Source: JBFHRE01 sp041746105
GTDB taxonomy: Bacteria; Actinomycetota; Acidimicrobiia; Spongiisociales; ZC4RG35
Assembly (NCBI GenBank): GCA_041746105.1
Contig: JBGTHP010000016.1
Span: forward strand, 1-23,113
Length of the DNA: 23,113 nt
Direction of reading: 5' to 3'
Numbering within the stretch: position 1 is the stretch's first letter; every line of letters starts with the position of its first letter. The notes below the pieces were generated by a model. It saw nothing but the letters and a program-made list of their open reading frames with translations, was not told the origin of the DNA and ran no database searches. A program made the translations under genes and the position numbers. Shown here piece after piece: positions 14,447 through 20,971 of the stretch.

Positions 14447-14456
14447 CGATTCCCTT

Positions 14457-15608
14457 ATGGACCGTCTGCGCCGTCTTCTATACCGAACCCCGCCCGGTTT
14501 GCGCCGGATGGTGCGTTTCCTTCCCGGCTCAGATCGACTGCGGGTGCTGGTCGCAGGAAAACCACAACGCAGCGGTCCGGTGTCTGGGACTCTCCGACCG
14601 GTCATCTATCTGCCGACGTGGGTGCGCTGGGATTCGATGCGCCAACGCCCGCAGTATCTCCTGGCGGCGTTTGCCCGCCTCGGCCATCCCGTCTATTTCG
14701 TGGATCAGAAGGAAACGGGAATGCGTCAGGTGGAGGGAGTCAACATCGTCTCGAACCTCGGCGACGTTCCTTCTCGTGACGTGATCCTGTATGTGCACTT
14801 CGCTCCGATGCGCCATCTGTTCGCGTCCTTCGACAATGCAGCGGTGGTTTACGACATCCTGGACGACCTGACCATCTACGACGCCGACGAGCATGGTCTT
14901 CCCGAGGAGCGCCGGGTGCGCGCACACCATCCGTTGGTGATGGAGCAGGCGGCAGTGGTGTTGGTTTCCAACGAAGTGCTCGGCCAAACCCACCTGCCAG
15001 AACGCGCCGATCTGATCCACGTGCCAAACGGCGTCGATGCCGCCCTTTTTGCCGAGAGACGAATACCTCCCGCCGATGTGCGAACTGATGGCCGACCGAT
15101 CGTGGGTTATCACGGCATGATCTCGCACTGGTTCGATTTCGAGCTCCTGACCGAGGTCGCCCGGCTCCGACCCGACTATCGCTTTGTGTTGGTTGGCCCG
15201 CACGACCCTCGAGTCGCGGCACAGGTTCGAGGTTTGGAGACGTCGGGAAACATCGAAGTCCTCGGCGAACGGCCGAGCGATCAGATGCCCGCCTACGTCC
15301 AGTCGTTCGATGTGGGCACCGTTTGGTTCCAGGTCACCGAGATGACCATGGGAGTGACACCCCTCAAGGTTTATGAGTATCTGGCGGCGGGTGTCGGGTG
15401 TGTGTCGACCCCGCTCCCGGCCTGTGTCGCCGAACCGGCGGTTCACACCGCCGGCACCGCGTCGAGTTTTGCAGAACAACTCGACCTGACGCTCGCCGAG
15501 AAGGGCTCCCAATCTCTCGTCGACGCCGCCCTCCGCTCCGACTGGACTGCGGTGCTTCAACCGGCGATAGACCGTTTGGAGGAACTCGACTTGCGACGTG
15601 TTCCCTAG
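14457..15608 (+). CDS. GT4-type glycosyltransferase
   Basis: A 383-residue retaining glycosyltransferase of GT-B fold. The N-terminal acceptor half has LPTWVRWDSMRQRPQYLL (about 52-69), where the QRPQ (63-66) mark is shared with a GT subgroup that acts on surface glycans. The C-terminal donor half has VPNGVD, IVGYHGMISHWFD, YRFVLVGP and the GT4 donor-site segment VTPLKVYEYLAAG (about 300-312). It resembles the C-terminal domain of the pyruvyltransferase fusion encoded opposite, so the two are probably paralogues. I chose ATG 14457 over ATG 14442 because the earlier codon lies inside a good -10 box. The stop TAG lies in the palindrome CTAG and overlaps the stop of the convergent gene by 4 nt. 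Confidence 0.87.
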   Translation: MDRLRRLLYRTPPGLRRMVRFLPGSDRLRVLVAGKPQRSGPVSGTLRPVIYLPTWVRWDSMRQRPQYLLAAFARLGHPVYFVDQKETGMRQVEGVNIVSNLGDVPSRDVILYVHFAPMRHLFASFDNAAVVYDILDDLTIYDADEHGLPEERRVRAHHPLVMEQAAVVLVSNEVLGQTHLPERADLIHVPNGVDAALFAERRIPPADVRTDGRPIVGYHGMISHWFDFELLTEVARLRPDYRFVLVGPHDPRVAAQVRGLETSGNIEVLGERPSDQMPAYVQSFDVGTVWFQVTEMTMGVTPLKVYEYLAAGVGCVSTPLPACVAEPAVHTAGTASSFAEQLDLTLAEKGSQSLVDAALRSDWTAVLQPAIDRLEELDLRRVP

Positions 15609-18298
15609 ATCAGAGATGAGTTCGGCGACTCCCGACCCTCGAGGTCAGAAGCCGACGGTCGGGTTCCCGCCGATCGGGCGAGTTTGGCTCGTTCTACCGC
15701 CTCGATGACCGTTCTGGCTCTGGCATCCCACGTGTTGGCGCGGGCGGTACGTCTCAGCAGTTCGATGTGAGCAGGGTCGTGGGCAAGGTCGATCGCCCTT
15801 CTCAGTGCTGCCACAAATCCATCGCGGCCTTCTCCGATTTGGACGGCGCGGTAACGCGAACACTCACGTAGCGGGGGTGTGACCACGGGTTTGCCGCCGG
15901 CCATGTATTCGAAGAGTTTGAGCGGGGACACCGCATGCGTGACGTCGTTGACCACGAACGGCACGGTGGCTACATCGAAGGCGGAGAGGTAGGCGGGTAA
16001 CTCGGCGTAGGGGCGGGGCCCGAGCCAGTGGACGTTGGGTCGTTCGAGAGCGGTCGCTTTGGACGCCGTTCCGTCGTAGTCGGGGCCGATCAACAGGAAA
16101 TAGACATCTTCCATGGCGGCTGCGGCATGGTCCAACAGGTCGTAGTCGAACCACTCGGCGAGGGCTCCGTAATACCCGATCAAAGGGCGTTCCCCGAGAT
16201 GGGCGATATCGGCCGGCACCGCGGGCGGCTCAGGGAGCGCAAAGTGTGTGTAGTCCACACCATTCGGGACGAGGATGGCGTCAGCCCTTTCGCGCTTCAG
16301 ATCCGTCAGCAGATCGATGGCCGATGCTGCCGCCACCTCGGCGTGTTGGATCGCATCCTGATGCCAGCGGTCGAGGTCATCTCGTTTGTATACGTGCTCG
16401 AAGACCTCGAGGTCGTCGATGTGCTCATAGACGGTGATCGGGCGTTCGAGGTGCTCACGCCATTCGAAGTTGTAGACATAAGACAGGTAAATCGGTTCGG
16501 GGATACGGTGGAGGAGGTCGACCAGTTGGTCGGGAAGCCAGCCGACCAGGATCCCGTTGCCCAGGTCCCTGAATCCGACCAACCCGTCCCGATACCGCTC
16601 CTGGAGGTGGTAGAGGACGGGGTATCCGAGTTCGGCGAATGCGAGCGACATCTGTTGGGGGCGTTGGAATAATTCGACGTCCCAGCCGATGCCGGGTGGC
16701 AGGATCACAAAACCGGGTGCGCCTTCATACGCCCGCAGCATTCCGTCGAGTTGGGTTTCGATGAGCGATCGCGCTTCGTTCAGTTCTGCATCTGACAGCT
16801 GGATGGACGTCGGTCGAGGTCCTGGCCCGATCGCGGTTCTGAGCCTCTTCTTGACGGGTCCCGGAAGCACCTTGCCCGCAGTTTTCCTCGCAGACCGTTT
16901 TATCGCCGCCGGCGTTTGTTTGATCTGGTCCCTGGCAGTCCACACAGAACGGACCATCCGAATCGCCCTGCCTTCGAGAAATGCGTTGTATTCGGCGGCG
17001 AGGGTGTCGTACGCCCTGGTGATGTTGTCGAGTTGAAAAGTGGCGGACGCAAGCTCGGCTTTGGTCGTCGACAGCTCGACTTCAGTTGACTCGAGTTCGC
17101 CGGCGCGGGTGATCGCAGCCTCGCCCAGCGCCGCCACCGGCGGGCTCGGTGTTGTCTTGTCGGCCATCTGGGCGAGCACAAAATCGGCGGCTGACCGGGC
17201 AGAGAGCGACAGCTGTCCACGCGTCTCCCTGACGATGTCTCGTTGAGAAGCCAGGGCCGCGTGGGCCGCTTCGACGAGTCTGTCGGCACCGACCTCGTTC
17301 AAGGGAACTGAGAAGGCGGATTGTCCCAGCGCCTCCATCGCGATGCTCACCTTGGGGTCATAAGGAATGGCCACCGTCGGGACGGCTGCGGAGGCGGCGT
17401 ATACAACCGAATGCAGCCGCATCCCGATCACGAGATCGGCTTGTGAGAGCAGGTCGAGTTTGTCTTTTGGCCCGAGGTCGGATCCGACAACGGCGCGTCG
17501 GTGGCTGTGGCGCATCCTCGCCCCGACGTGAGTGGAGGCAAGGGCATCGCTGCTCAGGCCTTTACCCGCCTGAAACGGAACGAAAAAGATATCCGCATTC
17601 AACTCTTCGACCAGCCGGTCGAGAGCGGCGGCAAGTCCATTTTTCCAATCGTGGTCGCTTTCCCAGTTTCTTACGGCAACCATCACCTTGATCGAACCCT
17701 CGTGAGGGAGGTCGTCGATCTCCGCCAGGGCCGCCAGCGGATCTGCCCCGGACGGCTCCATCGAGTAGACGGGATCGGCATGAATCTCGACCTCGGCTCC
17801 TGTGAGCTGACCGACGAGGTTGCGAGAGGCGTCGTCTCTCACCGAGATCTTCTCCATCGCCTGAAATATCAGACGGGCCTCGGTCAGTCCGTCGTCAGTG
17901 GTCAGGGGACCCACCCCCAACGCCCAACTGGTAACGGGAGTGCCGGCCGTTTGAGCCATGAGCGCCAGGCTCGCCCAGAACGAGAGGTTCCCGGCCTTGG
18001 ATGTGAGTCTCTGTTGGGGAGTCGATGGGAGGTAATCCTGCACGAGTCCGCCGCCACCGATAACGAGGAGCGACGCGTTGGCGATGGCGGCAAAAGCTTC
18101 TGCGGTGAATCGGCCATCGATGGCCTCGACATCGGCAACCGACCGAATGGCGGCCAGGTCTCCGGATGGGTAGGTCACGACGGTTACCGCGATCTCGGGA
18201 TCGCTCCGATGGATCATCTCGACAATCGCCGAGAGGATGGCATCGTCGCCGGCGTTGTCGAAGCCGTAGTAGCCGGAGAGCACGAGCCGTTTGATCAC
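15605..18298 (-). CDS. CsaB-type polysaccharide pyruvyltransferase fused to GT4-like glycosyltransferase
   Basis: An 897-residue fusion. Residues 1-380 are a polysaccharide pyruvyltransferase of the CsaB type, which adds a ketal-linked pyruvate from PEP to a cell-wall polymer sugar. Marks are LSGYYGFDNAGDDAIL (7-22), GGGGLVQD (81-88), GVGPL (128-132), ISVRDDAS (151-158), HADPVY (173-178), MRLHS (293-297, His296 being the likely catalytic residue) and PYDPK (312-316). Residues about 398-445 look like a coiled coil, followed by a basic linker to about 495. Residues about 525-885 are a GT-B glycosyltransferase with FQRPQQ (544-549), VPNGVD, LIGYYGALAEWFDYD and VSPLKLFEYMAGGKPVV. In bacilli, CsaB pyruvylation makes the ligand for SLH domains, and SLH proteins are encoded on both sides of this locus. 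GTG 18298 has a TAGCCT box 6 nt upstream. The gene runs against its neighbours. Confidence 0.88.
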   Translation of the reverse strand: MIKRLVLSGYYGFDNAGDDAILSAIVEMIHRSDPEIAVTVVTYPSGDLAAIRSVADVEAIDGRFTAEAFAAIANASLLVIGGGGLVQDYLPSTPQQRLTSKAGNLSFWASLALMAQTAGTPVTSWALGVGPLTTDDGLTEARLIFQAMEKISVRDDASRNLVGQLTGAEVEIHADPVYSMEPSGADPLAALAEIDDLPHEGSIKVMVAVRNWESDHDWKNGLAAALDRLVEELNADIFFVPFQAGKGLSSDALASTHVGARMRHSHRRAVVGSDLGPKDKLDLLSQADLVIGMRLHSVVYAASAAVPTVAIPYDPKVSIAMEALGQSAFSVPLNEVGADRLVEAAHAALASQRDIVRETRGQLSLSARSAADFVLAQMADKTTPSPPVAALGEAAITRAGELESTEVELSTTKAELASATFQLDNITRAYDTLAAEYNAFLEGRAIRMVRSVWTARDQIKQTPAAIKRSARKTAGKVLPGPVKKRLRTAIGPGPRPTSIQLSDAELNEARSLIETQLDGMLRAYEGAPGFVILPPGIGWDVELFQRPQQMSLAFAELGYPVLYHLQERYRDGLVGFRDLGNGILVGWLPDQLVDLLHRIPEPIYLSYVYNFEWREHLERPITVYEHIDDLEVFEHVYKRDDLDRWHQDAIQHAEVAAASAIDLLTDLKRERADAILVPNGVDYTHFALPEPPAVPADIAHLGERPLIGYYGALAEWFDYDLLDHAAAAMEDVYFLLIGPDYDGTASKATALERPNVHWLGPRPYAELPAYLSAFDVATVPFVVNDVTHAVSPLKLFEYMAGGKPVVTPPLRECSRYRAVQIGEGRDGFVAALRRAIDLAHDPAHIELLRRTARANTWDARARTVIEAVERAKLARSAGTRPSASDLEGRESPNSSLI

Positions 18299-18304
18299 GG
18301 CCCG

Positions 18305-18310
18305 AGGCTA
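18305..18310 (-). promoter_or_regulatory. -10 box (TAGCCT) of the pyruvyltransferase-GT gene
   Basis: TAGCCT on the minus strand ends 6 nt before GTG 18298. TTGACT lies 20 nt further upstream, which is longer than the usual spacing, so the -35 is uncertain. Confidence 0.4.
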
Positions 18311-18327
18311 CCTGCGGACCCGTTGGT

Positions 18328-18333
18328 TACAGT
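18328..18333 (+). promoter_or_regulatory. -10 box (TACAGT) of the sulfotransferase-ABC operon
   Basis: TACAGT ends 8 nt before GTG 18342. It shares a 43-bp divergent intergenic stretch with the opposite promoter at 18305-18310, so the two units may be co-regulated. Confidence 0.45.
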
Positions 18334-18341
18334 CAATCACC

Positions 18342-19124
18342 GTGTCTGGATTCATCTGCCTCTACTACGGCAACACCGGCAGCTCCTGGTTGGTCGAGAC
18401 CCTGAGCACTTCGCCGCGCGTTTTTGTACCTGGGTTCGAGCCCCTCGAGCGCTGGGCGTGGAAGGGAAGTGACCGGGAGAAAGCGGATTGGGCTCGCACC
18501 GCTTTGACTCCACCTGCCGCTACGTCGTCGCGAGCGGCGATTGCCGAATGGCATGAAGCCCTTCAGGAGTCACCGCAGGTCAAGCCGGATCATTTCAAAC
18601 TCGGTTTCGACATGACCGGCTGGAAGATGGCATGGGCTGCGATCGATGACCCACTGAGTGTCCTCGGAGTGATGGCAGAAACCGGTGCCAAGGCAATCGT
18701 CCTGTCACGCGAAAACCGGGTCAAACACGCATTGTCGCTCTATCGCTATCACGAGGAGGGCAAGTCGCAGTTCCAAGGGACCGGGGAGCGACCGCCGAGC
18801 CGGGTGGAGAAAGATGCTCTCCAGAGGTGGCTCAAGGAAAGCCAGCGACTCCATGACGAGGGCTCCTCTTTTGGAAACAGATGCCGGGAGACGCTTGGGT
18901 CGGACAATGTGCTGTCGATCACCTACGAGGAGTTCGTGACCGCCGAAGGGAAGACCTCGACGATCGAGCGGATGTGCCACTTTCTCGGCATCGATCCAGC
19001 CGGAATTCGTCTGAGCAGGTTCGAGAAAGCAACCCCGGATGCTCTCTCTTCGGCTCTGGAGAATTTCGAAGAACTCAGGAAGTCCTATCGTTTCAGCCGG
19101 TATCGCAGATTCTTCTCCGACTGA
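18342..19124 (+). CDS. PAPS-dependent sulfotransferase (Stf0/NodH-like)
   Basis: A protein of about 260 residues with the sulfotransferase P-loop-like fold. The 5'-phosphosulfate loop is YYGNTGSSWLVETLS (about 8-22), placed at the N-terminus as in the family. The 3'-phosphate motif is AIVLSRENRVKHALSLYR (about 119-136), with the Arg and the later Ser typical of Stf0/NodH-type carbohydrate sulfotransferases. The C-terminal part has ITYEEFV and a CHFLGID segment, also common in this family. I chose GTG 18342 because the P-loop must lie near the N-terminus and a TACAGT box lies 8 nt upstream. It lies 4 nt before the ABC permease and so probably sulfates the exported glycan before or during export, using PAPS from CysDNC. 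The substrate is inferred from context. Confidence 0.8.
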   Translation: MSGFICLYYGNTGSSWLVETLSTSPRVFVPGFEPLERWAWKGSDREKADWARTALTPPAATSSRAAIAEWHEALQESPQVKPDHFKLGFDMTGWKMAWAAIDDPLSVLGVMAETGAKAIVLSRENRVKHALSLYRYHEEGKSQFQGTGERPPSRVEKDALQRWLKESQRLHDEGSSFGNRCRETLGSDNVLSITYEEFVTAEGKTSTIERMCHFLGIDPAGIRLSRFEKATPDALSSALENFEELRKSYRFSRYRRFFSD

Positions 19125-19128
19125 ACCC

Positions 19129-19965
19129 ATGGATACGACGCTTCCCGTTTACGACTCCGCCGCCCTCCGCACTCCGATCATTACGGAATTGCGCAACCTG
19201 TGGGTTTATCGCGGCCTGATCCGACTGCTGGTCACCCGTGATCTCACAACCCGCTACAAACGATCGGTGTTGGGGGTCTGGTGGACGCTTCTAAACCCGC
19301 TGTTGACGACCGGCGTGATGTGGCTGGTTTTTGGTGTCGTGATCGGTTCGCGATTCGGCCAGACCACAGAGCCCTACGTCGTTTATCTGCTGTCCGGTGT
19401 GATCATGATGACGTTCTTCTCGCAGGGTTTCCTGGCGACGGCGGCTGCGATCACCGGAGCCGGCGGGATCCTCACCAAGGTCTACGTCCCGGCGGAGGTG
19501 TTTGCCTTTGCCACGGCCATCTCCACCGCCGTCAACTTCCTGATCAGCTTTGGTGCTCTCATCATCATCCAGATCTGGGCGGGCGTCGGCGTGCCATTGA
19601 CGATACTGCTGGCGCCGGTGCCGATCATTCTGATGCTGGCACTCATCGTGGGTTTGGGATTGACCCTGGCCGCACTCGCCGTCTATTTCTACGACATCCT
19701 CGATCTGAGCAGGGTGCTGGTGCAGTTGGTGTACTACCTGACTCCGGTGTTCTGGACACTCGACATCATTCCCGACCGTTTTCACGGTTTGCTTCGCTTC
19801 AACCCGCTGTTTTCGTATCTCGAACTGTTCCGCGATCTGGCCTACCGCGGGATCATGCCAGAAGCTTGGGTGTGGCTGATCCCGATCGGTAGCTCCCTCG
19901 TGTTCCTGGCATTGGGTGTCTGGCTGTTCGGTCGATCCTGGAAGACACTGGTGAGCCAGCTGTGA
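19129..19965 (+). CDS. ABC-2 type polysaccharide export permease (Wzm/TagG family)
   Basis: A 278-residue membrane subunit of a glycan exporter. It has a short N-terminal amphipathic segment, LIRLLVTRDLTTRYKRSVLG, which is typical of Wzm/TagG/RfbA permeases, followed by six hydrophobic segments. YYLTPVFWTLDIIP and NPLFSYLELFRD are further family marks. ATG 19129 starts 4 nt after the sulfotransferase stop. No Shine-Dalgarno is visible, so it probably depends on coupling. It forms the channel with the ATPase encoded next and would carry the lipid-linked, possibly sulfated and pyruvylated polymer across the membrane. Confidence 0.92.
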   Translation: MDTTLPVYDSAALRTPIITELRNLWVYRGLIRLLVTRDLTTRYKRSVLGVWWTLLNPLLTTGVMWLVFGVVIGSRFGQTTEPYVVYLLSGVIMMTFFSQGFLATAAAITGAGGILTKVYVPAEVFAFATAISTAVNFLISFGALIIIQIWAGVGVPLTILLAPVPIILMLALIVGLGLTLAALAVYFYDILDLSRVLVQLVYYLTPVFWTLDIIPDRFHGLLRFNPLFSYLELFRDLAYRGIMPEAWVWLIPIGSSLVFLALGVWLFGRSWKTLVSQL

Positions 19966-20705
19966 AGGGCCAAGTTCTGATAGAGGCCACGAATGTGTCC
20001 GTCGCCTACCGCATGTCACACGACCGCGCAGGCACATTCAAGGAGTTCACCTTCCAACTGCTCAAACGCCAGGTCACCACCGAGTCGTTCCTTGCCGTTG
20101 ACGATGTCTCCTTCGAGGTGAACCGGGGCGAGACGCTGGCGCTGATCGGTCCCAACGGCGCAGGCAAGACAACGATGATGAAGGTCATCGCCAGAGTTCT
20201 GCCACCGACGGAAGGTCGGGTGGTCGTCAAGGGGGTGGTGGCGCCGATGATCGCGCTCGGCGCCGGTTTCAACTCGGAGTTGAACGCGATCGAGAACATC
20301 GTTCTCCTCGGCACACTTCTCGGCAGGGATCCGCTCGAGATGCGGGGAAGGGTGGAGTCGATCTGCGATTGGGCGGGTTTGACCGAGTTCATGGACGTCC
20401 CGATCCGGAGCTACTCCTCCGGAATGCTCGCCAGGCTCGGTTTTGGCGTGGTTTCCGACGTCGAGCCCGATGTGATCGTGGTCGACGAAGTACTCGCGGT
20501 AGGCGACGAAGCCTTCCAACGCAGGTCCTTCGATCGGCTTCAATCGTTGATTAGTGGAGGGACTGCGGTCCTTCTCGTTTCCCACGCCCTCGAGAAGGTC
20601 GAGGCCATGGCCGACCGGGTGATCTGGATGGACAAGGGAAAGATCCGGATGGAGGGCGGGCCGGACGAGGTCATCGCCGCGTACAAGGCGTCTGTCCCGC
20701 GTTGA
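19962..20705 (+). CDS. ABC transporter ATP-binding protein for polysaccharide export (Wzt/TagH family)
   Basis: A 247-residue ATPase partner of the permease. Walker A is GPNGAGKT (63-70), the signature is SYSSGM (150-155), Walker B is VIVVDE (171-176) and the H-loop is SH (197-198). The insert KEFTFQLLKRQVTTESF before the core (about 27-43) and GAGFNSELNAIENI are typical of the Wzt/TagH group. There is no C-terminal carbohydrate-binding domain of the kind that selects capped O-antigen in some Wzt proteins, so export is probably not coupled to chain-end recognition. GTG 19962 overlaps the permease stop as GTGA. Confidence 0.93.
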   Translation: MKGQVLIEATNVSVAYRMSHDRAGTFKEFTFQLLKRQVTTESFLAVDDVSFEVNRGETLALIGPNGAGKTTMMKVIARVLPPTEGRVVVKGVVAPMIALGAGFNSELNAIENIVLLGTLLGRDPLEMRGRVESICDWAGLTEFMDVPIRSYSSGMLARLGFGVVSDVEPDVIVVDEVLAVGDEAFQRRSFDRLQSLISGGTAVLLVSHALEKVEAMADRVIWMDKGKIRMEGGPDEVIAAYKASVPR

Positions 20706-20886
20706 CCTGTAACGCCGGATGAACAATGGCGTCTACCCCCCAGAGAAGTGATTAATCTTCTTGACAAGAGACATTGGCCGACAAAACGGGGACAATCCGG
20801 CCGCCGAGATCCGCAGCCCATTCCACGAGACATCGAGGATTGACTTGTTGCGGGTTTGGGTGGTCGGTAGGCTTCGCCACCGCGTT

Positions 20887-20905
20887 GGGAGGGTTCTGCC
20901 CTTCC
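20887..20905 (+). promoter_or_regulatory. leader stem-loop 1
   Basis: GGGAGGG (20887-20893) pairs with CCCTTCC (20899-20905) across a TTCTG loop: 7 bp with one G-U. It would lie at the very 5' end of the transcript. The same CCCTTCC could instead pair with the identical GGGAGGG that forms the Shine-Dalgarno. Confidence 0.4.
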
Positions 20906-20922
20906 ACCGCGAAACGAAACCC

Positions 20923-20947
20923 ACGGGTCCCCGCGAGAGCGGCCCGT
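20923..20947 (+). promoter_or_regulatory. leader stem-loop 2 with GNRA tetraloop
   Basis: ACGGG (20923-20927) pairs with CCCGT (20943-20947) and CCGC (20931-20934) with GCGG (20939-20942). A TCC bulge lies on one side and a GAGA tetraloop caps the stem. It lies 13 nt upstream of the Shine-Dalgarno. Confidence 0.5.
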
Positions 20948-20960
20948 AAGCGATATGAAA

Positions 20961-20967
20961 GGGAGGG
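20961..20967 (+). promoter_or_regulatory. strong ribosome binding site of the S-layer gene
   Basis: GGGAGGG lies 4 nt before ATG 20972. It stands out because most other operon-leading genes in the window have no Shine-Dalgarno. Confidence 0.75.
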
Positions 20968-20971
20968 CTAA

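Larger units (their letters stand above)
20706..20971 (+). promoter_or_regulatory. intergenic region and leader of the S-layer gene
   Basis: This 266-bp stretch has no convincing gene. A weak 5-bp hairpin with an 11-nt loop follows the ABC ATPase (ACGCC 20712-20716 with GGCGT 20728-20732) and has no U-tract. A promoter of the form TTGTTG (20845-20850), 17 nt, TAGGCT (20868-20873) would start transcription near 20880, giving a leader of about 90 nt. The leader has two stem-loops and a strong Shine-Dalgarno. Confidence 0.5.

Noticed and set aside
20761..20766. Perfect TTGACA as the -35 of the S-layer gene
   Set aside because: No acceptable -10 lies 15-19 nt downstream. The TTGTTG/TAGGCT pair has the correct 17-nt spacing.
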